Assembly (NCBI GenBank): GCA_002313795.1
Contig: DCCL01000265.1
Location: 10,517 to 18,037 of the forward strand
DNA length: 7,521 bases
DNA from: Faecalibacterium prausnitzii
GTDB lineage: Bacteria > Bacillota > Clostridia > Oscillospirales > Ruminococcaceae
Direction: 5' to 3'
The stretch's first letter is position 1. Each line of letters opens with the position of its first letter. This document shows, piece by piece, positions 1-5,724 of the stretch. Both the position numbers and the translations under genes were made by a program. The notes beneath the pieces were generated by a model. It saw only the letters and a program-made list of their open reading frames with translations, made no database searches and was not told the origin of the DNA.

Positions 1-13
1 TGTCGGATTATGT

Positions 14-50
14 AGGGCGCTGGATTGCTTTGCAATCAGTGCCCTTTTTT
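14..50 (+). terminator. Intrinsic terminator of an upstream plus-strand gene
   Basis: The arms at 14-28 and 32-45 pair: GATTGC with GCAATC around a TTT loop, then CT/AG, one G-U pair and AGGGC with GCCCT, with one bulged G. A run of six T (45-50) follows. This is a standard Rho-independent terminator. It must end a gene lying left of the window, so what follows on the plus strand is a new transcription unit. Confidence 0.85.
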
Positions 51-259
51 GCATCAGGTGAGCAGTGCCAAGCGGAGTTTTGCCTTCATTTCGGGGTCTG
101 CATCCTTGAGCAGTTCCAGCAGAGCGGTCATGGAGATGGTGAATATTTCAGTGAACCTCCGGATGCGCAGCCATGCGCGATTCCAATAAGAAACCCTGTG
201 ATTGTGCACCCTGCTGAAGAAATGCGGCCCGATTTGGTAAAATCCGCAAACAAAAGGGG

Positions 260-288
260 TTGACACCCCCTGTTGGGTGTGGTATACT
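260..288 (+). promoter_or_regulatory. Sigma-A (sigma-70 type) promoter of the ABC operon
   Basis: A perfect -35 box TTGACA (260-265) is followed by a 17-base spacer and the -10 box TATACT (283-288), one base from the TATAAT consensus. Transcription would start near 294-297, about 320 bases before the first gene. An inverted repeat, ACACCC (263-268) and GGGTGT (275-280) six bases apart, overlaps the -35 box and spacer and could be an operator. That operator role is inference; the promoter call rests on the sequence match. Confidence 0.8.
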
Positions 289-306
289 CCGGCCATCGAA
301 CCAAAC

Positions 307-327
307 AACCAACTTTTACGGTTGGTT
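307..327 (+). other. Hairpin at the 5' end of the leader RNA
   Basis: AACCAAC (307-313) and GTTGGTT (321-327) form a perfect 7-bp stem with a 7-base loop, starting about 10 bases after the predicted transcription start. No T run of terminator quality follows (the next bases are TATTCT). It may protect the 5' end of the transcript or be a first element of the structured leader. Its role is not known. Confidence 0.5.
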
Positions 328-412
328 TATTCTAAATGAAAGGCGGCGTCTGCCATGCACGCATATTTTGGTTTCCTGCTGCGGCAGAATTTCAGATGTG
401 GTCGAATGTCTT

Positions 413-529
413 GCTCCCGGGCGTATTGTGCTGACCGGGCGCAGGGCTTTGCCGCTGTACCCATATACAGGCCAGAGAAGGGATAATACTATCTTTTTTT
501 CGGTCAGAAGGTCGGTCTCGCCCGGGAGC
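413..529 (+). ncRNA. Candidate structured leader RNA (riboswitch-like, class unknown)
   Basis: GCTCCCGGGCG (413-423) is a perfect 11-base complement of CGCCCGGGAGC (519-529), forming a long-range closing stem. Inside it, CTGACCG (431-437) pairs with CGGTCAG (501-507). That second stem encloses a hairpin CTGTA/TACAG (455-459/466-470, loop CCCATA) and a longer arm, 475-485 with 490-500, made of GATA/TATC plus A-U and G-U pairs. The result is a closing stem, an internal loop and a multi-branched core, as in a metabolite aptamer. The right arm of the closing stem overlaps the left arm of the terminator at 522-547, so the two folds exclude each other; stabilising the closing stem would let transcription continue (an ON switch). 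I do not recognise TPP, SAM, FMN, cobalamin, T-box or ykkC/guanidine consensus boxes, although the order AGGG, GGCC-AGAG, GGGATAA, GCCCGGGAG faintly recalls the ykkC layout. A protein-dependent attenuator is the main alternative. Confidence 0.55.
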
Positions 530-554
530 TTTGCAGAAAGCCCCCGGTTTTTTT
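522..554 (+). terminator. Leader intrinsic terminator (attenuator)
   Basis: CCGGGAGCTTT (522-532) pairs with AAAGCCCCCGG (537-547) with one A-C mismatch, around the loop GCAG, and seven T (548-554) follow. It lies 59 bases before the DUF1847 start and downstream of the operon promoter, so unless it is bypassed it stops transcription before the operon. Its left arm is also the right arm of the 413-529 stem, which would act as antiterminator. Its 3' arm could also pair with CCGGGG at 579-584. Just after it, a separate 7-bp hairpin forms between 557-563 and 570-576. Confidence 0.8.
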
Positions 555-613
555 ATTGCCTGCAATGCGGCAGGCATGCCGGGGATCACGCCAGAACAGA
601 GAGGGAAAGTATT

Positions 614-1339
614 ATGAGTGAAGAGATCAAGACCTGCAATTTCAGCTGCTCAAGCTGTGCCGTGGGCAACTGTGCCAACCACCTGAAAGCCTATCCGAAA
701 GAATGTCTGACCACCACCGGCGACACCGAGCTTGTGGAAAAGACCCTGCACCACTACCAGCACAGCCGCACTGACCGCAAGATCGCACTGACCGCCGCCA
801 GCATCGAGGGCGAATTTTATGGCCGCGCCACCCGCGTGGAGGAAACGCTGCTGTTCATCAAGCGGATGGGCTACAAAAAAGTGGGCGTGGCTACCTGCGT
901 CGGCCTGCTGAACGAGTGCAATGCCTTTGCCAAAGTGGCCCGTGCCAAGGGCATCGAGGTCTATGGCGTGGCCTGCAAGGTGGGCTCCCACGATAAGACC
1001 GAGATCGGCATCCCGGAAGAGGGCAAGCTGCAGCCCGGCAAATTTGAAGCGTTCTGCAATCCGGTGCTGCAGGCTGAGATCCTGAACAAGGCCGGCACGG
1101 AACTGAACATCATCCTGGGTCTGTGCGTGGGCCACGATACCCTGTTCATCAAGCACTCCAAAGCCCCGGTCACTTACCTCATCGTCAAAGACCGTGTGCT
1201 CTGCCATAACCCCGCCGGTGCGCTGTACACCACCGGTTCCTACTATAAGCGGCTGCTGACCGCCGACCTACCCAAGAGCAAATATGAGCTGGACCCGGCA
1301 TCCGCACCGAAAAATTATAAGCCTGAGGAGGATAAGTAA
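614..1339 (+). CDS. DUF1847 family cysteine-rich, probable metal-binding protein
   Basis: This 241-residue soluble protein has no signal peptide or membrane segment. The N-terminus carries a dense cysteine set (C8, C12, C15, C20, C31) that looks like a metal or iron-sulfur site. Further cysteines lie at C95, C102, C121, C148, C171 and C197, several in segments I associate with DUF1847: ATCVGLLNEC near 93-102, GLCVGHDTLF near 169-178, and VKDRVLCHNPAGALY near 191-205. The family is annotated as uncharacterised, possibly metal-binding, and no reaction is known. I chose the ATG at 614 because a purine-rich GAGGGAAAG lies just upstream and the family match starts there; the open frame extends left to 260 only through the leader and its terminator. 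It is the first gene of the operon, and its TAA is separated by one base from the next ATG, so it is surely co-transcribed with the importer. Whether it handles a metal needed by the pathway is open. Confidence 0.85.
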   Translation: MSEEIKTCNFSCSSCAVGNCANHLKAYPKECLTTTGDTELVEKTLHHYQHSRTDRKIALTAASIEGEFYGRATRVEETLLFIKRMGYKKVGVATCVGLLNECNAFAKVARAKGIEVYGVACKVGSHDKTEIGIPEEGKLQPGKFEAFCNPVLQAEILNKAGTELNIILGLCVGHDTLFIKHSKAPVTYLIVKDRVLCHNPAGALYTTGSYYKRLLTADLPKSKYELDPASAPKNYKPEEDK

Positions 1340-1340
1340 G

Positions 1341-2408
1341 ATGAAAAACCGTATTTCCCGTCGTCAGTTTCTCTCTGTTCTGGGCGCATCCGCTGCTGCC
1401 GCTGCCCTGACCGCCTGCGGCGGTTCCTCCTCCGCTTCTGCTTCTGCGGTATCGACCACCTCAGCCGCATCGGGCAGTGCATCGGCCGATGGCATCGACC
1501 TTTCCGGTGTGACCCTGCGCATTGCAGCGGCCTCCGCTTCTAACGGCCATGGTCTGGTGCAGGCTGCCGGGTTGGATGATACCCCCTACAAGGTGGATTT
1601 CACGGTATTGCAGGGCGGCAATCTGGTGATGGAAGCTCTGGCCGCCGGGCAGATCGATCTGGGCACCGGCAGTCAGATCCCGCCCCTTGCCGCCAGTCAG
1701 GCGGCCAACGGCGGCAACTTCAAGATCATCGGCGTGCGGCGGATGCACACGCTGGATCAGGAGCTCATCATCCCGGCAGGTTCGACCCTGACCGAGGTGG
1801 CACAGCTCAAGGGCAAGAAGGTCGGCTATGTCAAGAATACCACTGCCCAATACTTTCTGGAAAAAATGCTGGAAGAAGCCGGTCTGGAATGGTCGGACAT
1901 CGACGCTGTAGCGCTGACCACCTCAGACGGCCTTTCGGCGGTGCTCACCGGTGAGCTGGATGCGCTGGCCAGCTACGGCAACGCCATCCGCACCGCAAAA
2001 GCCAAGGGCTGCACTACCCTGCGCTCCGCTGCGGATATCCTGAGCGGCGATTATTACTGGTACGCCACCCCGGCCTCCATCGCAGATCCTGCCGCCCACG
2101 CCGCCCTTGTAGACTGGCTGGGCCGCTACAACGAGGCCGCCGAGTGGGCCCGCCAGAACCCGGAGGACTATGCGAAATTCTATTCCGACCTGACCGGTGA
2201 GGACAAGGACGAGGTGCTGGAGCGCTTCACCGAAGAGGAAGCCCAGACCCACCTGAGCGTGCGGCCCATTACCGATGAGACCATCGCCTCTGAACAGGAC
2301 ATTGCGGATACCTTCTATAAACTGGGCGTGTTTGATGCACCCATTGATGTGACTCCGCTGTTCGACCGTTCCTTTGATGCAGAGCTTGCTGCCCTGCCTC
2401 AGTATTGA
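1341..2408 (+). CDS. ABC importer substrate-binding lipoprotein (nitrate/sulfonate/taurine or NMT1 type)
   Basis: This 355-residue extracellular lipoprotein captures the substrate for the permease and ATPase encoded next. The signal peptide has a twin-arginine-like motif (S6-R7-R8-Q9-F10-L11), a hydrophobic Ala-rich core, and a lipobox L23-T24-A25-C26; lipid attachment is expected at C26. A Ser/Ala-rich linker (29-49) follows, then a periplasmic-binding-protein fold starting near V57. Segments such as VMEALAAGQIDLGTG, LKGKKVGYVKNTTAQYFLEK and VLTGELDALASYG are typical of SsuA/TauA/NMT1-type receptors. AGGAGG lies nine bases before the ATG at 1341. A longer open frame begins at 1284 inside the DUF1847 gene, but it would bury the signal peptide. 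The ligand cannot be read from the sequence: this group binds alkanesulfonates, nitrate, bicarbonate, pyrimidine precursors and aromatic acids. The enolase-family gene in the operon suggests an organic or sugar acid, by inference. Confidence 0.88.
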   Translation: MKNRISRRQFLSVLGASAAAAALTACGGSSSASASAVSTTSAASGSASADGIDLSGVTLRIAAASASNGHGLVQAAGLDDTPYKVDFTVLQGGNLVMEALAAGQIDLGTGSQIPPLAASQAANGGNFKIIGVRRMHTLDQELIIPAGSTLTEVAQLKGKKVGYVKNTTAQYFLEKMLEEAGLEWSDIDAVALTTSDGLSAVLTGELDALASYGNAIRTAKAKGCTTLRSAADILSGDYYWYATPASIADPAAHAALVDWLGRYNEAAEWARQNPEDYAKFYSDLTGEDKDEVLERFTEEEAQTHLSVRPITDETIASEQDIADTFYKLGVFDAPIDVTPLFDRSFDAELAALPQY

Positions 2409-2418
2409 GGAGGCCGCC

Positions 2419-3183
2419 ATGAATCGCAAACTGCTGAACAATATCCTGCCATTTGTAGTGCCGGTGGTGCTGCTGGTGGTGTGGACTCTGGCCACCCTGC
2501 ATTCCACCAGTACGAGCCTGATCCCCTCGCCCGTCGCCGTGTGGAAAGCCTTTCTCCGTCTGCTGCGCAACGGTACGCTGCTGGAAAATATCCGCATCAG
2601 CGCAGTCCGCGCCTTTGCCGGTCTGGCACTGGGCGGCAGCATCGGCTTTGTGCTGGGCGTGGTCAACGGCCTTTTCCCCACGGCAGAAAAGCTGCTGAAC
2701 ACCCCGGTGCAGATGGTGCGCAATGTGCCGTATCTCGCCATGATGCCCCTCATTCTGGTGTGGCTGGGCATCGGTGAGGCCACTAAGATCGTGCTGGTGG
2801 CCATCGGTACGTTTTTTTCCATCTACCTCAACACTTTCCATGGCATCCGCTATATCGATGCCTCCCTGCTGGAAATGGCAAAGGCCTACGGCCTGCGCGG
2901 GTTTGCGCTGTTCCGGCACGTCATTTTCCCCGGTGCCTGTCCCTCCATTCTGGTGGGCCTGCGCCAGTCGCTGGGCCGCATGTGGGTCACTCTTATCGTG
3001 GCCGAGACTGTGGCCGCAAAATCCGGCATCGGCTACATGGTCACCAATGCCCGCGAGTATATGCTGATGGATGTCATCGTGCTGGGCGTGATCCTGTACG
3101 GCATTCTGGGTGTGCTGTCTGACCAGCTGGCCTCCCTGTTGGAACGCAGGCTTCTGGTCTGGCGCAGAGAAGGGAGGAACTGA
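2419..3183 (+). CDS. ABC importer permease, SsuC/TauC type
   Basis: This 254-residue integral membrane subunit forms the channel of the importer. It has a first hydrophobic span at about 9-27, the IPSPVAVW segment (35-42) common in this subfamily, further spans near 63-86, 104-118 and 122-140, and a C-terminal span near 213-232. The cytoplasmic EAA loop that docks onto the ATPase is visible as E152-M-A-K-A-Y-G158 followed by FRHVIFPGACPS. Length and layout fit a full binding-protein-dependent permease (BPD_transp_1). I chose the ATG at 2419 because GAGGAGG sits just upstream, overlapping the stop codon of the previous gene; the frame also opens at 2374, but only within that gene. A single permease gene implies a homodimer in the membrane, as for SsuC. 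The stop is two bases before the ATG of the ATPase gene. Confidence 0.9.
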   Translation: MNRKLLNNILPFVVPVVLLVVWTLATLHSTSTSLIPSPVAVWKAFLRLLRNGTLLENIRISAVRAFAGLALGGSIGFVLGVVNGLFPTAEKLLNTPVQMVRNVPYLAMMPLILVWLGIGEATKIVLVAIGTFFSIYLNTFHGIRYIDASLLEMAKAYGLRGFALFRHVIFPGACPSILVGLRQSLGRMWVTLIVAETVAAKSGIGYMVTNAREYMLMDVIVLGVILYGILGVLSDQLASLLERRLLVWRREGRN

Positions 3184-3185
3184 AC

Positions 3186-3944
3186 ATGGCTTCTGCAACG
3201 ACAACGCCCCGTCTCGCCCTGCACGGCATCACCAAGCAGTTTGGAGACCATAAGGTTCTGAAGGGCGTAGATCTGACCGTGGCCCCTGGCGAGTTCATCG
3301 CCATCGTGGGCCGCTCCGGCTGCGGCAAAAGCACCCTGCTGCGCATCATCTCTCAGCTGGACTCCCCCACCTCCGGCACTGTGGAGATCGACGGCCAGCA
3401 GGTCAAAGCTGCGGACACCCCGGTGAAGTTCCTGTTTCAGGAGCCGCGCCTGCTGCCCTGGAAACGCATCTGGGAAAACGTGGCCCTCTTTGCCTCTGAC
3501 CACAGCCGCGCTGCCGCACTGGAATCGCTGGCCCTTGTGGGCCTTGCTGACCGGGCCGACGAATTTCCGGGCATCCTCTCCGGCGGACAGAAACAGCGGG
3601 TGGCACTGGCCCGGGCGCTGGCCTCCGACCCGAAGATCCTGCTGCTGGATGAGCCGCTGGGCGCACTGGATGCCCTGACCCGCATGGAGATGCAGGCACT
3701 CATCGAACGGCTGTGGGCCGAAAAGGGCATCACGGCCCTGCTTGTTACCCACGATGTGGGCGAGGCCGTTTATCTGGCCGACCGGGTCATTCTCATCGAA
3801 GAGGGCGAGATCACCATGGACCAGCCCATCGAACTGGCCCGCCCCCGCGAACGCGACCAGTCCTTTGCTTACTACGAACAGAAAATTCTGGACCGGGTGG
3901 TGCACCACAAAGAGAAACCCCAGCCCGACCAGTACACGATTTAA
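3186..3944 (+). CDS. ABC importer ATP-binding protein, SsuB/TauB type
   Basis: This 252-residue cytoplasmic ATPase drives the importer. All nucleotide-binding elements are present: Walker A GRSGCGKST (42-50), Q-loop glutamine Q85 in FLFQEPRLLPW (82-92), the signature LSGGQ (131-135) followed by KQR, Walker B ILLLDE (151-156) with catalytic E156, the D-loop ending ALD (160-162), and the switch histidine H189 in VTHD. The EPRLLPW stretch after the Q-loop is characteristic of the nitrate/sulfonate/taurine subfamily. The protein ends about 60 residues after the H-loop, a normal length, and has no extra regulatory domain. GGGAGG precedes the ATG at 3186. The neighbouring genes encode its permease and binding protein, so the transporter is complete. 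Confidence 0.92.
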   Translation: MASATTTPRLALHGITKQFGDHKVLKGVDLTVAPGEFIAIVGRSGCGKSTLLRIISQLDSPTSGTVEIDGQQVKAADTPVKFLFQEPRLLPWKRIWENVALFASDHSRAAALESLALVGLADRADEFPGILSGGQKQRVALARALASDPKILLLDEPLGALDALTRMEMQALIERLWAEKGITALLVTHDVGEAVYLADRVILIEEGEITMDQPIELARPRERDQSFAYYEQKILDRVVHHKEKPQPDQYTI

Positions 3945-3958
3945 GGAGGAGCTGCCTT

Positions 3959-5137
3959 ATGAAGATCACACAGGTCACGATTTATCACGTCCACAAGCGG
4001 CCCACTACCGGGCAGCGCCCCATTCTGGTGCGGGTGGATACCGACGAGGGCATTTACGGCGTAGGCGAGGTGGGTCTTGCCTATGGCGTGGGCGGTTCTG
4101 CCGGTGCGGCCATGGTCAAAGAGCTGGCTGCCCGCATCATCGGCAAAGACCCGTTCCAGACCGAGCGCATCTGGGAAGACTTTTTCAAGCACACCTTCTG
4201 GGGTCAGGGCGGCGGCACCGTGGTGTTCTCCGGCATCAGTGCCATCGACATTGCCCTGTGGGACATCAAGGCCAAGGCGCTGGGAGTGCCGCTGTATCAG
4301 CTGCTGGGAGGCAAGACCCGCGAAAAGGTGCGGGCCTACGCCAGCCAGACCCAGTTCGGCTGGGACCACCCGGGCCGTCTGGTGCTGACCTCGGTGGAAC
4401 AGTATGCGGAGGAAGCCCGCCGCGCCGTTGAAGAGGGCTACGATGCCATCAAGGTGGATGTGCTGGCCCACAATGCCGAAGGCCAGCTGGTCCACGAGGG
4501 CCTGACCGGACGTCTTTCCCAGAAGACTCTGCGGCTGGGCATCGCCCGTGTTGCCGCCATCCGGGAAGCTGTCGGCCCCGATGTGGATATCATCATTGAA
4601 AATCACGCCAACACCGACACAGGGGCGGCCATCCAGTTTGCGCAGGCGCTGGAACCCTATAACATCTACTTCTACGAAGAGGTCAACACTCCGCTGAACC
4701 CGGAACTGACTCTGGCCGTCAAGGACAAGACCACCATCCCGCTGGCCGCCGGTGAGCGCATCTACAGCCGCTGGGGCTACCGGCCCTTTATCGAAAAACG
4801 GGCCCTGGACGTCATCCAGCCCGACATCGGCAGCTGCGGCGGTCTGACCGAGTTTCTGAAGATCGCAGCCGCAGCTCATGTGTACGACATCACGGTACAG
4901 GCCCACACCGCCGGCACCGGCATTGCCGAGATGGCAGCGGTCCACGCAGAGACTGCCATCCCGAACTTTATCATTCACGAGCATCACCAGAAGACCCTTC
5001 TGGATGAGTACACCCAGCTGGTCACGCCGGTCATCCAGCCGGTGAATGGCTATTTCACCGCCCCGGAGACCCCGGGCATCGGCGTGGACTTTACCGAACA
5101 AGTGGTGAAGCACTCGGATATTGCAGTAGTCCGATAA
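3959..5137 (+). CDS. Enolase-superfamily enzyme, mandelate racemase subgroup, galactonate-dehydratase-like
   Basis: This 392-residue cytoplasmic enzyme probably removes a proton next to a carboxylate with Mg2+ help, to dehydrate or epimerise an acid. The N-terminal capping domain spans about 1-125, including the usual ISAIDIALWDIKAKALGVPLYQLLGG segment (93-118 region). The barrel follows. Probable catalytic residues are K165 in IKVDV, metal ligands E214 (in ENH), E240 (in YEEV) and E266 (in AGERI), H216, and a D289/H316 dyad (IQPDIGS and QAHTAG). The 27-residue dyad spacing and the acid-x-His pair at 214-216 match the D-galactonate dehydratase pattern, but Glu replaces the usual Asp at the first ligand. 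AGGAGG overlaps the end of the ATPase gene and precedes the ATG at 3959; the frame upstream to 3713 is inside that gene. It is the last operon gene, followed by a terminator, so it likely acts on the imported compound. The substrate is unknown; other sugar acids, mannonate or a tartrate-like acid are possible. Confidence 0.85.
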   Translation: MKITQVTIYHVHKRPTTGQRPILVRVDTDEGIYGVGEVGLAYGVGGSAGAAMVKELAARIIGKDPFQTERIWEDFFKHTFWGQGGGTVVFSGISAIDIALWDIKAKALGVPLYQLLGGKTREKVRAYASQTQFGWDHPGRLVLTSVEQYAEEARRAVEEGYDAIKVDVLAHNAEGQLVHEGLTGRLSQKTLRLGIARVAAIREAVGPDVDIIIENHANTDTGAAIQFAQALEPYNIYFYEEVNTPLNPELTLAVKDKTTIPLAAGERIYSRWGYRPFIEKRALDVIQPDIGSCGGLTEFLKIAAAAHVYDITVQAHTAGTGIAEMAAVHAETAIPNFIIHEHHQKTLLDEYTQLVTPVIQPVNGYFTAPETPGIGVDFTEQVVKHSDIAVVR

Positions 5138-5162
5138 AAAGCGCTGAACGACCCGAAAAAAG

Positions 5163-5217
5163 CACCCCTAGACTGTGGTTCCCTTCCCGGGAGCCGGATG
5201 TCTGGGGGTGTGTTTTT
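5163..5217. terminator. Bidirectional intrinsic terminator between convergent genes
   Basis: A long hairpin pairs CACCCC (5163-5168) with GGGGTG (5205-5210), AGAC with GTCT, and GGTTCCC with GGGAGCC around a short TTCC-type loop; a small mismatched segment lies in the middle. TTTTT (5213-5217) follows on the plus strand. On the minus strand the same hairpin is followed by six T, complementary to the A run at about 5155-5161. It lies between the plus-strand enolase-family gene and the minus-strand NifX-like gene, so it can end both transcripts. Confidence 0.85.
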
Positions 5218-5229
5218 GTGGGATAGCGT

Positions 5230-5640
5230 TCAGTGACAGTTTCCGGTGCAGCTGCCCTTGTCCTCATGGCAGGAATGAGCGCCGCAGCCGTGGCCCTCAT
5301 CGTGGTCGTGGTGGGTGCAGTGAACATTCGGGTCGAAGACGAGCCTGCCTGCCAGATAGTCTGCCACAGCGCTGTCGGCACTGCCGGAAAGGCCGCCGAA
5401 CATCTGGATGCCGGCCTGCATCAAAGCTACCTGCGCGCCGGTGCCGATGCCGCCGCAGAGAACAACATCGGCACCCTGCTGTACCAGGAAACCGACCAGC
5501 GCACCGTGGCCCTGCCCGTTGGTGGAAACCACCTCAGACCGGAGGAGCTGTCCGTTTTCGGCCTCATAGAATTTGAACTGTGCACTCCGGCCAAAATGCT
5601 GGAACACCTGACCGTTTTCAAAAGGTACTGCGATCTTCAT
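5230..5640 (-). CDS. NifX/NifB-type (dinitrogenase FeMo-cofactor biosynthesis) domain protein with His/Cys-rich tail
   Basis: This 136-residue protein has a small domain of the dinitrogenase iron-molybdenum cofactor biosynthesis family at about 1-104. It begins MKIAVPFENGQVFQHFG, with the conserved HFG (15-17), continues through ADVVLCGGIGTGAQVALMQAGI (57-78), and keeps G-rich turns typical of the fold. Residues 107-136 form a tail with 8 His and 5 Cys among 30 residues, including H110, H111 and H113, which looks like a metal-binding extension. Stand-alone members occur in many anaerobes without nitrogenase and are thought to bind or carry metal or metal-sulfur clusters; the role here is unknown. 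The ATG at 5640 has a GGAG eight bases upstream on the minus strand. It is the last minus-strand gene, downstream of a diguanylate cyclase gene but separated from it by a terminator hairpin. Confidence 0.85.
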   Translation of the reverse strand: MKIAVPFENGQVFQHFGRSAQFKFYEAENGQLLRSEVVSTNGQGHGALVGFLVQQGADVVLCGGIGTGAQVALMQAGIQMFGGLSGSADSAVADYLAGRLVFDPNVHCTHHDHDEGHGCGAHSCHEDKGSCTGNCH

Positions 5641-5657
5641 GATAAATTCTCCTTCGT

Positions 5658-5679
5658 AAAAAATGCCAGATCACTGGCA
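5658..5679 (-). terminator. Intrinsic terminator after the GGDEF gene, in the NifX-like gene leader
   Basis: Read on the minus strand, TGCCAG and CTGGCA (5679-5674 and 5669-5664) form a perfect 6-bp stem with a 4-base loop, followed by six T (5663-5658). It lies 46 bases past the GGDEF stop and ends only 17 bases before the NifX-like ATG. It therefore either ends the GGDEF transcript or acts as an attenuator for the small gene. I see no clear promoter between hairpin and ATG. Confidence 0.8.
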
Positions 5680-5724
5680 GATGTTCTGTAAGGCGGAGAG
5701 GACGGGGCTTCCCTTTTCTCCCCT

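Larger units (their letters stand above)
51..613. other. Noncoding stretch: spacer, promoter and long 5' leader
   Basis: This 560-base stretch has no convincing gene. Bases 51-259 show no clear signal. A minus-strand reading frame ends at 54-56, but it lacks a well-placed ribosome binding site and its long form needs a TTG start. Bases 260-288 are a promoter. Bases of about 295-613 are the untranslated leader of the DUF1847/ABC operon and carry several hairpins and an intrinsic terminator. An open frame runs in phase with the DUF1847 gene from 260, but it crosses the -35 box and the terminator, so it is not the coding start. Confidence 0.7.

Noticed and set aside
54..308. Minus-strand open frame ending in a helical, charged segment (MTALLELLKDADPEMKAKLRLALLT over the last 25 residues)
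   Set aside because: The long form needs a TTG start, overlaps the plus-strand promoter and has no family resemblance I can name. The inner ATG near 131 has its only GGAGG about 26 bases away. The tail looks protein-like, so it could be a gene remnant, but I cannot support a call.
336..434. Possible 32-codon leader peptide starting at ATG 336
   Set aside because: No ribosome binding site precedes it and there is no run of codons for one amino acid as in classic attenuators. It overlaps the left arm of the long-range stem, so a role cannot be excluded, but the evidence is weak.
413..529. ykkC (guanidine-I type) riboswitch
   Set aside because: GGGATAA and GCCCGGGAG occur in the same order as in that class, and the class controls similar importers, but the conserved ACTAGGGTTCCG and ACACGG boxes are not present. 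I leave it as a class-unknown structure.
260..613. N-terminal extension of the DUF1847 frame back to 260
   Set aside because: It runs through the -35 box, -10 box and an intrinsic terminator, and its translation does not resemble the family. The ATG at 614 fits the family start.
1923..3204. Long minus-strand open frames opposite the binding-protein and permease genes
   Set aside because: These are shadow frames produced by GC-rich codon use; their translations are low-complexity His/Gln/Ala/Arg-rich text with no motif, and the plus-strand genes there are unambiguous.
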